This document shows positions 14,001 to 25,300 of a DNA stretch of 64,000 nt, piece after piece (position 1 is the first letter of the stretch; each line of letters opens with the position of its first letter). The translations under genes were made by a program, and so were the position numbers. The notes beneath the pieces were generated by a model, which saw only the letters and a program-made list of their open reading frames with translations, was not told the DNA's origin and searched no databases. Source of the stretch: Marsupella aquatica (taxonomy: Eukaryota > Marchantiophyta); NCBI GenBank assembly GCA_973895155.1, contig OZ316892.1:28086001-28150000 (forward strand), written 5' to 3'.

Positions 14001-14189
14001 GATTCCAGATGGGGATCACATCCAGGTAAAGCTTGGCAACAAGTACATGGCCCACCACTCACCTTGATACCGGGTCACAAATACTGTGACAAGTTGGAAT
14101 GGTCTTACCGTCTCAAAACTTGAAAATTATGGATGATGACATTTGGTCATAAAGAATAGGTCATTATTTTTTCACAACTCTGTAAAAAC
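11016..14189. other. Interior of the inverted-repeat element, no recognised gene
   Basis: Mostly AT-rich sequence. Short open frames occur around 11636-11900 and 13342-14067, the latter on both strands. None shows a DDE, RVE, zinc-finger or helicase motif I can identify. The sequence around 11053-11120 resembles 39431-39500 elsewhere in the window, so part of the interior is itself a dispersed repeat. Confidence 0.5.
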
Positions 14190-14315
14190 TTTTTTCTGTT
14201 TTTTCTTTCACAGCCTCTACAATGACTAATGGTTATGACAAAAGACCAATTCTTATGACAAAAAGTTATGGACTACATATGAATTCTGTAGTACATAACT
14301 TTTTGTGTCCATAAC
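14190..14315 (-). repeat. Right terminal inverted repeat
   Basis: Reverse complement of the left arm at 10380-10500 with scattered substitutions. The outermost bases read GTGTCCATAAC on the plus strand. A further short match to the terminal motif (TTTTGTGTCCGT) occurs outside at about 14513. Confidence 0.75.
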
Positions 14316-15311
14316 TAGGGAGTTAAGGTATATCAAATTGCTAACTTTGAGACGCCCTACGATAGTAGCATGATAAAGAACCATATGGTGGCTGACTTGC
14401 TGGTGGGAAGGGAGCAATAGTGAGTCTCAAACCTTTAGGTCCACAAAAAGATCCTTGGTTTGAAAGGACCAGTTTCAGACTGCTGCGGTCACAAGTGGTA
14501 GTACAAGCTTTTTTGTGTCCGTCACTTTAGTTATTGAAAAAATACATTATTCACAACCAGAGGCAAAATTGGAGGTTTGGGACGCCCTAATAATCATACA
14601 ATTCCAGTGGGCCCAAAGCCCCTCATGAAACCTTAAGACAGTCCCACACGAAGGAATTCCTCCCTCTCGTCTATAAACAACATCGTGAAATTAAACCCCC
14701 GTCCCCCGTGCCCCGTGCCGGGAAATGACTATCTCACGGCCACGCCGACGACGGTCTGCTCCCGATCCATCCTAACCGTCGAGGCATGAAATGGACGTTC
14801 GGATGAGCCAATCCGCAGCACGGCGGGCGACGAAACCGGCCCGGTTATTTCATTTCCCGGCGGAGATTATTTACTCGATCCCGGGCCGTGCCATCTTTAG
14901 TAAGTCCCCCCCGTGGGACAACCCTAAAGCAGACGAACGAGTTGTTGACTGCATAAAGAGCGGACTGAGGATTTCCCTTAGCTCTCAGAGATCCTTCGTT
15001 CAGAGTCTTCATTACCCTCTTCGCATTCCGCTTCTTTCGTTTCCTTCGCTAGTCTCTCGAAAGAGGAGCAGAGCATTCTTTCCTCTCCTTTCCTTTGCTC
15101 TCCTTTTTTCCTTTCCTTTCCTCTTCTATTCTCTTCTCTGCTCCGTCACTTCTCTGCTCTTCGATTCGATTCGCGTTCGTCAGAAAGCGTGACGGAAGCG
15201 CTTCTGCTCATTCACATCCTCTGCTCGGTTTCGTCGTTGGAGGATTATTGTATTTGTGCGCTCTGGCGATCTCCTGTTTCCGCTCTAGGTCGCTCGGCGC
15301 TTTCTCGTTTA

Positions 15312-15333
15312 CTCGCTCGCTCGCTCGCTCGCG
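15312..15333 (+). repeat. (CTCG)n microsatellite
   Basis: About five uninterrupted CTCG units within the NOT1 leader region. Confidence 0.9.
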
Positions 15334-15492
15334 CTTTGGCGAGGTCGTTCGTTGGTTCGTCTGCACGACGCTGTCGTGCGTTCGTTGGTTGGGGGTTTTG
15401 CACCAACATTTTTGGCGAGCAGAGAAAGGGCGAAAAGCAAGGTAAAGGTGAGGAACATTTGTTCGGCAACGGTCGTTCGTTTGTTCATTCGC

Positions 15493-15533
15493 GAGGAGGA
15501 GGAGGAGGAGGAGGAGGAGGGGGAGGAAGAGGA
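15493..15533 (+). repeat. (GAG)n microsatellite
   Basis: Near-perfect GAG/GGA trinucleotide run of about 40 bases upstream of NOT1; open in several frames only because it is repetitive. Confidence 0.9.
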
Positions 15534-15785
15534 AACGATTTGACTGGTTACTGAAGTATCAAACGGTGGGGAGAGAGGGAGGGGGTCGATTGGTTTGGCA
15601 CGGACTGACGGAGAGCGCGCTTTGTTGTGGTGCCGTTGTATATTGGGGTGGGTGGATGAATCGTGAGCTTGCGAGGGCTCTTTGTGGTTTAGGGGAAGGA
15701 GGAGGACTAATCCGGCATCTGCGGTGCGTTTGTCGGTGCTGGTGCGTGAGGGAGATACGAGCGTGTCGAGGAATCGAGTTTCAAG

Positions 15786-15830
15786 GAGGTGGTGGTATTG
15801 GTGGAGGCTCTGGTGGTGGTGGTGGTGGGG
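15786..15830 (+). repeat. (GGT)n microsatellite, interrupted
   Basis: Two GGT-rich blocks separated by a short interruption, upstream of NOT1. Confidence 0.85.
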
Positions 15831-15950
15831 CATGCAGGTGAAGAAGCCGGGGGGACCGAGTTTAGATAGATGACGGGAGCGATGATTTCGGGTGTGTGCT
15901 TGCGCTGGTGACGCATGGCTAAATAGAATGGCGGAGTGAAGGACCTACAG

Positions 15951-15979
15951 ACGGACGGACGGACGGACGGACGGTCGGT
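15951..15979 (+). repeat. (GGAC)n microsatellite
   Basis: About six GGAC units ending in GGTCGGTC variants, upstream of NOT1. Confidence 0.9.
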
Positions 15980-16371
15980 CAGGGAAGGGAAGTGGTCGAG
16001 GAAATTGAAAGACGAGGACGCGGTGGAGAATAGTTGGGAGCCCTCTGTAACATAGGAAGGGGAGGTTTGGCTGGCTAGGGCACATTCACACGCACTACGG
16101 AATTGCCCAAGGGAATGTGTTGCAGGAGGCAGATAGGAAGGCAATTGTACGGCTAAGGATAAAGTCGAGTTGTAGAAGCCAATGGTGTCTGTTCACACGT
16201 TTGGAAAAGTCGGATGATTAATCAAGGATACAGGTCTGTGAAGAAAATAAAGGGAATTGAGTTCCTTCCTTCTGCGTCTAGAGACGAAGAGTTTAAGCAG
16301 GAGGCGTTGGCGGCTTAAGGAATTTAGAAAGTGAGAGGTTGTGCAGCGTTCAGTTCCTGGGGAGTCGAGCC

Positions 16372-19300
16372 ATGTTATCTTTTGCATCCTCTCTTGCGAG
16401 CCAGATTGGCTATTTGATTGCCAACTTAAACAAGAGTAATTTCAAGTCTGTTGCATTTGAGCTTAGTCAGGTATGGATAATTTTCTCTTGCACTTCCCCT
16501 CGTGCTGTGTGTTGGAGATTTTACACAATCATTGCTTTGCGCCTGGATTTTTTTAACAGTGATCTTGGCATTGTCTCGCTCGAGGTTGTGGCGTCATGTG
16601 AACGGACACCTCTGTACAACGAACAACCGACCTAGCCAGATACACGAGATGGATTGTCGAGACCTGATCACTGATATGGATAGAGAAGGTTTTAGGGTTC
16701 CCATCTTCTCATGTTTGCTAGGATAGGGGCGGAGCGAACGTTTGTCCCCATGGGCTTTCACTGCTTCTGACGCTACGTGCATAATTTCTAAACGGATGAT
16801 AACGCTTTCCTCACAAATGTTGCTTGCGTGTTCAATGAAGGGAAAGTCCGATTTTATTTAAGAAAGTTGAGACTCTCGCATTTGCTTTCGTCTCGAGGAT
16901 CTGTTCCCACAGGATAAAGTTTAAGTGGTGAAAATGTTTTTCGTGACAGTTTCTTACCCCTTCTGGAATCCTCGGTGCTGAGTCGATTGTTTACGCTTGC
17001 GGAGGGGCCGCTTCACTTTGATCTCTAACGTGAAGGTTGTGTGGGTTTTTTTGGTATCAGTTAACGGAGTATGGGCTAGATGGAAGCGTGATTTTGCTCC
17101 GTATCTGCTTGGAGCAAGTGCACCTAAGGGAAGCAGAAGTACAGAACTTGCAGTTGAAGCTTGAGCTCTTGGCTTGTGTATTAAGGAAGCTCGTTCGACA
17201 ATCCAACTTTAGTACAATATTTTGCGAAGCAACGAGGCAAATTGTTTCACACAGCGACGACCATTTCTTGGAGAGTTTATCGCGATCGCTGAATCTGAAT
17301 CTAGCGGAGCAAATTCGTATCGGTCTCGCCTTATTAGACGCAGAAGAATTGAAGCATCGGCAGGAAGGTAAATGCATGTGTCTGTGTGTGTGCACTAAGT
17401 CTGCCGGTCTGACTTCTTACCTCGAATGTTGTTTGTGGGGAAAATACAGGTTGTGAGCCGCTGGCATTTATTCATTTGTGTAATATTTCTTGCAGGCCAA
17501 AATTTTGTAGAGCTAAAGGTTGTGGAGTTATACCAGAATGGAGTCCCTTGGGGATCAGAAGCAGAAGCTTTGATTTCAGACATCTTGCGATTGCTCTTGC
17601 AAAACGACGGGTTATCCAGGCATACACTGCCGCTGGTGACGGTCTTGTCAACAGTGTTTCCTCATGCTGGCGCTTCCTTACTGTTGACTCCTTGGGTTCA
17701 CTGGGAAGTTAACGAAGTGAACTGTTTACGGTACGACTTTCGAGCGCGTAGGTTGACACTATTCTGAGCTTGAGTTTATCTTTGCATTTAGTTCTTTATT
17801 TGCTTACAATTATATGCTTCGTCTGTGTTTTAGGAAGTTCGGCGAGTTCTCCGCATCAAGTCTTCCCACACAAGAAGATATGGTGCAACAGCTTTCTACT
17901 GCCACAAATGTCGCTGATGTTATGGAGGAACTAGGTTACGGTTGCACCAGTGATGTAGAACATTGCAAAGAGATCTTTAGCTTGTTCCCTGCTGTCAGTG
18001 AGAAGGATGTTGCAGGACTGGTGGGAATGATTGCACGGACGCACAAAGGGCTGGAAGATTCACATGGAACTCATGGAACTTTCAGTACAGCACTATGTAG
18101 TGGAGAACATCTGTCACCTGACCACTTAACAACATGGAATGTGGATGTTGTATTAGAGACACTGAAGGAACTGGTAAGCCTCTCACTGTATATCAACTGG
18201 TGATAATTGTTTGTTTGCTAAGTTGTGTTAAGGTCTGGTTGAAGGGACACATATCTTGCCTGAACTTGTTGAGTTACAACCTGAGGATGTCCTCAGTTGT
18301 TAACGACTTCTTTGTTTCGTTTCAGGCACCAAACCTGAATTGGGGGACCGTTATGGAGAGTTTGGATCAAGAGGGCTTCTTTCTACCTGATCAGAAGGCG
18401 TTTGCGACCTTCATGTCCATCTTCAAAAGATCCTGTCAGGTGTGTGAGATAGGTGTGCTTGGTGTGGTCATTGCACAGAAGGGATTTTTTCTTCGAAATT
18501 AGCTATCATTGCTATGTTTGAAATTGAGGAGTTTCTACGATGCGAAGGCAGCCCAGAACAAGCGGCATTGCTAATTGTCGCACTGGATCTTTCACCAAGT
18601 TTTATAGTCTTTTGAACAGCGCGGAGCTAATCTTTGATCCATATCATGAATTTCGGGTTTTCCTTATTTTTTAGAACATAGGTTCTTGTGGTATTGATTC
18701 TCAATAATGCGCTCGCTTTCCTGTTACTGAACAAAGATGAAGCCAGCTTCCTTGCCCTTCCCCACTCAGAAGAAATGATGAGATAGGCTGAGGAGAATAC
18801 CCTCTTCAGTCATTGCCGCATACGAACTTGTTTTAGTGCTCAGAACTATCTCGTTAGATTCGAATTATTCCTCCTGTAACGAAGTATTCCATAGGAAAGA
18901 GCGTCATACTTAGCGTTAAGGACGATTGTTCCCTTGACATGTTGGTAAGGAGTCCGTGTTGTACCTGTGCAGCACTTACACCGTGTGAGTCGGTTTCTCT
19001 TTTTAAGCAGGAGGATTTTCCTGTCCAAGCAATTTGTGGGTCCGTTTGGAAGAATGGAGAAGGGCAGTTGTCCTTTCTCAAACATGCTGTGTCAGCTCCT
19101 CCCGACGTTTTTACATTCGCCCATTCTCCAAGAAAACAGGTCTGGAACTTGTCTAAGTCGTGATCTCTCAGTAAATGTGAATTTGTAAGTCATGTGCCCT
19201 GTGCCTGATCGCGGGTATTTTCCAGGAGTTCAGCATGTCAAGTGCATAGTATCTCAATAATTATAAATTTGTGATTCAAGCTCACAGTATCTGGTTGTAA

Positions 19301-22300
19301 GTAGATCCAGACGTGTAAGAGTTCATAATCTCTCAATAAATATGAAGTGGTAATCTAAGTTCGCGGATTTGATGGAGGTGTGTTCTCCTGCAGCCACCGC
19401 TTGAGGGCCTGCCAGGACAAAAGTTGCCATATGGTACTCCCAATCATGCTTGGCTATCTCTCGACTTACTAGAGGTGCTATGTTTCCTTGCGGAAATGGG
19501 GCATGCGACTGGTGTGCGCTCGTTGCTAGAATATCCCCTGAAGCATTGCCCTGAGCTGTTACTTCTTGGCGTGGCCCAGATCAAGGTTAGTTCTTTCTCC
19601 GAGCTTTACTTGTAAAACTCAAGAAATTGAAGAGAAAGATGGTTTGCTGGTTTGCTACACTTTGCAGTTTGGTGATGAAGACCGTGATAGTTGCCTGTTG
19701 TTTCTACATCGCAGACGGATTGGCCTACTATACAATCTGAGATCTTTTCGGCCATCCTGCCAGCAATTTTCAACAGCTCCGCTCATGGTCCAGTTGTGCG
19801 GCAGCTTTGGTTGCTGAATGGTCAAGTTGTTACCCGAGGGATGGTGGACCTTCACTTGAACGACCCGAGCTGTCTCTCGAGGCTGTTTGATGTTTGCCAG
19901 GAGTTAGAGGTAGAAACGGGAAGAGTTTGCAGATACTACTATGATGTCATTTGAAAGTCTTCCTCCTTCCTCTTCACTGGTTTATAAATCTGTCTAACTG
20001 GGCGGCCCTCCGTGTTATTGCAATAAACTTGGATTTCTCATAAAATGCTCTTTAATCTCTGTCCAAAGAGAGCTTTTGAGTAACTTCGAGGTGTTTTTTC
20101 CTGATTTAGTCTTGTGGAATTGAAAAGATGCGGGTGCTCTAGAGTTCTTTCTCTACCCAGAGTAATTGCTGATTCTATATGTGGTTCTGTTGTTACAGGT
20201 ATTAGGAGACATTCTGAACACCACACCATTTGCGTTTGCCATTGACCTTGCTGCTCTGTCATCAAGGAGAGAAAAGTTGAATTTGGAGAAATGGCTTCAG
20301 GACAACATTACTATACACAAAGATACATTTTTCCAGGTAATACTTTAGGGTCTCTTTCGTACTCCAACGTTTGTTTTGATGTTTTTCGGCTTTTAAGGAA
20401 GAGCCCGGAAATGGTTTTGATTGATTTCTTTCGACAGGCTTGTCTCAAGTTTCTGCGAGAGAGAAGACTTGCGGAGGCCAGAAATGATGGCCTAAATGGC
20501 TCTGCTTCAAGTGTGCAATGGGCCGCGCCGGTCAATAGTCTTTCATTGGACATGACTGCCATTTTCTTCAAGGTTCGTGCGTTCTCTTAGTTGGTTTCTG
20601 GTTGGAAATGATTATATTACCTTTACGGCAAGTGCATGAGATTGTTTTGCTACCTGATAATATAAATTCAAGAAGTCGAATAGAAATAGCATTTGTTTTT
20701 GCTTACAATGCCAGTGTTGCATCACTGTTTCACTCTGGGATCTTCTGGACGCTTGAGAAGTCTTCGATGCTCTGCTGCTGCCTGTCAATTTAGGCCGCCT
20801 TCTAGATTCCTGTGGAAGGAATTCTGTAAACCTTAGTACTGGTCTTTTGCAGGTTCTTCAAGCTAACGTGGGACAATTATCCTCAAGAGATTTAGCAGAG
20901 GAATTAAAGCGCGTATATACGGCTGCTATCCGAGTGAACCCACGGCTCCTCAGTGTTGGGGCCTCAGATCAGTCCACTTCCGAAGTCTTTGCAGCAGATA
21001 TTGAAGAAGAAGCGAATTCGTACTTCCAAAAGATCTATGTTGGGCAATTAACTATTGAGGATGTAGTGGGTATGTTGGAACGATTCAATGAATCATCAGT
21101 TCAAAGGTGCAATCATGAACCTCCTGTAAATTTCTGCTGTAGAATCATACAGAATTGTCTTTCAAGCGTTCTAACTTCGCCACTCATGTCACTGTGATCG
21201 TTACTATGACATGTTTCTGATACCTGGAGCCGTTCTTTATCAGGGAGCAAGAGATTTTTGCATGCATGATCCAGAGCTTGTTTGATGAATACCGATTTTT
21301 CCCGAGGTATCCCGAAAGAGAATTGAAAATTACAGCTGTGTTGTTTGGTGAGTTTTTGGCCTAAACCTTCCTGACGATGCTTGTAAAATATTCAATTTGT
21401 AAATTCCTACTTAAGTGTGTAGTAGTGAGCTTCGAGGTTATATGATGTAATATAATTTTTTACTTTTTGAGATGTGAACCAACCAACAACCAGCGATAAA
21501 CTGAATCGTTTGTCAATTCAAATCTGGTCGCTACTGTTCTATTTTTGAAGCGAGCGCAACCACGGGGCATTGGTGACTTGTTTTTGCAATGCCTCAAATA
21601 TGGATGGAACTGTGATTATCACTCTATTGTCTCAAGCTCGTTTACATTTGTCTATGTAGGTTCGCTTATCAAGCATCAATTGGTTTCATCCCTCACGCTT
21701 GGTATTGCCCTGCGTTGCGTTTTGGATGCTTTGCGGAAGCCAGTCGATTCTAAGGTTGGTAATAAGGCATGGATTTTTCCTTGTACGCTATTGGAGATAT
21801 GTAAGTTGAGCCTGAAACTTTCAGGGAAGAGTTGAACTGACACGTTTCCTTACAATTGTCAGATGTTCTCTTTTGGTCTCATCGCCTTGGAGCAATTCAT
21901 GGATCGACTGGTCGAGTGGCCGCAATACTGCAACCATATTCTGCAGATCTCCCACGTAAAGGAAACACATTCTGGCGTTATCGAATTTATTGAACTTGCT
22001 CTGGCACGTGTTACTGCTAGTCAATCAGAACCAGCCGGGACAGTGCCCTCCGCTGTGGAGCAGCCTCAAGTTACTGGAGGGCAGGTCTTTAACCTAGGAA
22101 ATAATGTACCTCCTGAGCCACCTGAAGTTGGTGACGTGCCAGATCTTACAGATCGGAGGGTACCTGGGCACGGATCATCTCAGCCTAGATTTGGAACAGA
22201 GGTGTGTTTGCTAACCGCGCTGGTTTGTGTTGTGTGGAAAGAGGTTGAGTGCGCTATCCAAGTAGGATAATGTCCCCCCCACGTCCACATTCCACCTTCT

Positions 22301-25300
22301 TTTGTGTCGTTGTTGTTGGTAATTTCACGTGATAAGGTATGTTATATGAAACAGACGAGGAGAAGAGATCTGCCATTCCTGTCCTACTCCATTTGGCTAC
22401 TTTTTCCACGAGGGATTTTCGCGTGGGACACAAATTATTTCTATAGTAGTTTTCACGCCCCAAGGACTGTAGTTTAATGTTTCGTCATAGAATTAACTTT
22501 GCTTCATATCATGGCTTCTGAAAACAGTGTCTCAATTGTGTCAGGGGGCTGAGGGGGCACAGCAGGTATCTGCTGGATCTGGTCAGATTCGAGAACATAT
22601 GCACCAACAGCAACCCCAGCAGGCCCAGCTTGCTTTGAACCAATTTCAACAGCAGCAACAAGCCGTGGAAGAAAGGCACATCACTACAGGAGCTTCATTA
22701 AACTTCGGTGGTAGTAGAGGACCCCAATTAGCTCCAAGTGTGACAGCACAGGTGACTAAAAGTCTTTCGGGACCTCTTGTTTCTCGTGATCTATCAGTGT
22801 GTGGATGCACCTTCCATTAGGTGCACTTAAACGTACAACGTGCTCAGGTGTGGATGAGTTGATTGTGTGTCTCTTCTACCGCTCAACCTTGAATTTTCGT
22901 ATGTGTACAGTCTGCCCAGACTTCTCAAAGCAGCTCCTATCAATCTTCAAGCAATGGGCAACTTGCAACCGGCTCTTCCAACATTGTTAATATGTTGAGG
23001 CAACCCCGAAGTGGATTGACCAGTATGTGTCTACCCTCTTAAGTGCATTCTAAAGTTCGGGGTCTACAGGAGTCTCACTGATGAAAGGAAGGGAAACCTG
23101 GTAGTGGTAGGAAATCTTACCAAGTGAAAGTTGTAGTGAAAATGACCGGCGTAGTGATGTCTCATCAAGTAATAATGGGCACCTGGAAGGCATGTCATGT
23201 TGATGGCAATGAGGTATGCCAAAGATAGGAATTATGAGTACGTGCCTTTGAAATGCGTGCACCGCGATTGTCATTGTATTTTGCTTTCCTGGATCAGTGG
23301 TTTTAGTTGATTTAGTCCCTCAATTGAAAATTACATGCTATATTGTTCTTGTCATTAGAGTTGAAATTTGTCACTTTTTATGCAATTGCAATGCGTTTTC
23401 TGATGCTGCTCATTGGGCTGATATTATTGAGGTGCACTGCGACAACCTTCACTAGCTGCTGCGTTTGGACATGCCATCAACATAGAAACACTTGTTGCTG
23501 CTGCTGAGAGAAAAGATATTCAGCATGAGGTAAGCAAAGATGTCGTCAAGCAGTGTCATCGTTCCTGTTTGTGAAGCAATTTGGTGGCCAGCCAACAGCT
23601 CATCAACTTACACAATTTCTCGTGCCTCTTGCCCAGCTTGTTCTGCTTCATCATAATGCCATATCATATTTCACCTTGTTGCAGGCACCAAGTCCGGAAG
23701 TCCAAGACAAGGTGGCTTTCGTCATCAACAATATTTCCGTTGCGAACCTTGAACCGAAAGCAAAGGAGTTTTCAGATGCTGTGAAGGAGCAATACTATCC
23801 TTGGTTTGCCCAGTACATGGTGATGAAGAGGTAATGTTTTAATGGTGTGCTCAGGAGTGTCATCACGGCATGTATGTCCATCATGAGGAACAGATAGAAA
23901 TCTATCCGGATCACGCATTTCAGTAGGGACATTTCTCGTAGATGTTTGTAGGTAATATTAGTAGGAAAGTTTTCCTCACTGTCCTGTGATTCATCTATCC
24001 TCACTGAAACTTCTCTGTGATCCTCATGCAGGGCTAGCATTGAGCCTAACTTTCATGACACTTATTTGAAGTTCCTTGATAAGATAAACTCAAAGCTCTT
24101 GCATAAAGAGGTGGTAAAGGCCACGTACGAGAATTGCAAGGTATCGCTGTAACAGCTCTCTTTCACAATTGATTGGAGCATCAAAATTAGATTCTGTGTA
24201 CAACTTCGCTGGATCTACTAGCTCAATAGTGGTTACTTGGTCTGCTCACACCAAACAGATAGCTGGCCGGCCTTAGTCAGATTTCTATCATTTCCTCTGT
24301 GATAGGGACTGTGACCAGCGAGTGTTGCGCAACTTCTCTGTGTTGTTCCATCCAGTGTTATGCTGTTGTGTGTCTGATGGCGAGCTTACCATATGTCTTG
24401 TTGGATCTGCTCCAATACGAGTTAAGATACTAAGTGATGCGGTCGTTTCGTGTTCGCAGGTTCTTTTGAGATCCGAACTCATAAAGTCAAGTTCTGAAGA
24501 GCGTTCACTCCTGAAGAATTTGGGTAGTTGGTTGGGGAAGCTCACAATAGGCAGGAATCAAGCATTAAGGGCAAAAGAAATCGATCCAAAGTCCTTAATT
24601 ATAGAGGTTCGTATTGTATCTTATTGTTTACCATATTGTGGTTCTTTCATTGGGTTGGTTCAGGCATGAAAAGTAATGCATTAAACTCAAATCATATACT
24701 AAACTGAGATTGTGGCATGTGCAGGCATATGAAAAAGGTCTGATGATTGCTGTGATACCTTTTACCTCGAAGGTGCGTGCTATTCAGATCATCATTTCGT
24801 AGTTTTCTATTCTTGATGTTTTGTGGAGGTTTGTTGCTTGCTTGGAGACGCTGTAATCCATCTTACACCGAGTTTTTAAAAATTCTCGCTCTGCAGATTC
24901 TGGAGCCATGCCAGTCAAGCCTGGCATATCAGCCACCCAACCCATGGACAATGGGAATTCTGGGTCTGCTTTCAGAAATTTATAGTCTTCCCAACCTGAA
25001 AATGAACTTGAAGTTTGACATTGAGGTAAATTGACTTTGGTGATTTTACTCGGCTGTGTGAACCAAACTCCGATATGATTGTTGGATTCGTTTGGCAATA
25101 TCGTATTTCAAATCGCTGTTGTAGCTGTTCGGGTGGTTCGGCAGGTTGTGTGGGGGTGGGAGGTGAGGTCATCTCCACCAGTGGCACGGTCTAATCGCTC
25201 GCAACTGGTATTTGCCGGGATTCGGTACAACGATCTATTGTAGCTGTAGGGGGACACAGATTTCCTGATGCACAAAGTTTTGGAGGTTGGATCCAGATGC

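Larger units (their letters stand above)
10380..14315. mobile_element. Putative DNA transposon with about 120-bp terminal inverted repeats
   Basis: The sequence starting GTTATGGACACAAAAAG at 10380 is found inverted at 14315. The similarity continues inwards for about 120 bases on each side (10380-10500 and 14190-14315), including matching CATTAGTCA and TGAAAGAAAAAACA blocks. Each arm also contains an internal palindrome around TGGACTA/TAGTCCA, so each could fold into a hairpin. A second, direct copy of the terminal motif lies at about 10499-10561. I found no perfect target-site duplication. The interior (3.7 kb) holds a minisatellite and short open frames but no transposase I recognise. It is most likely a non-autonomous or decayed class II or foldback-like element; the family is undetermined. 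Confidence 0.65.
14640..16371 (+). promoter_or_regulatory. Promoter and long 5' leader region of the NOT1 gene
   Basis: This segment is GC-richer than its surroundings and has no conserved coding frame. A strongly pyrimidine-rich tract (about 14990-15180) resembles plant core promoters or leaders. It is followed by microsatellites of CTCG, GAG, GGT and GGAC. A GGTAAAGG splice-donor-like site at about 15440 would allow a leader intron ending before the start codon at 16372, but this is inference only. Confidence 0.45.

Noticed and set aside
13342-14067. Overlapping open frames on both strands inside the inverted-repeat element as a possible transposase
   Set aside because: No recognisable catalytic or DNA-binding motif and no continuous frame over 130 codons; they are compatible with chance.
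15309-15833. Minus-strand 174-codon frame rich in His and Ser upstream of NOT1
   Set aside because: Its composition comes from the GGT and GAG microsatellites, and it lies in the NOT1 leader region on the opposite strand without family resemblance.
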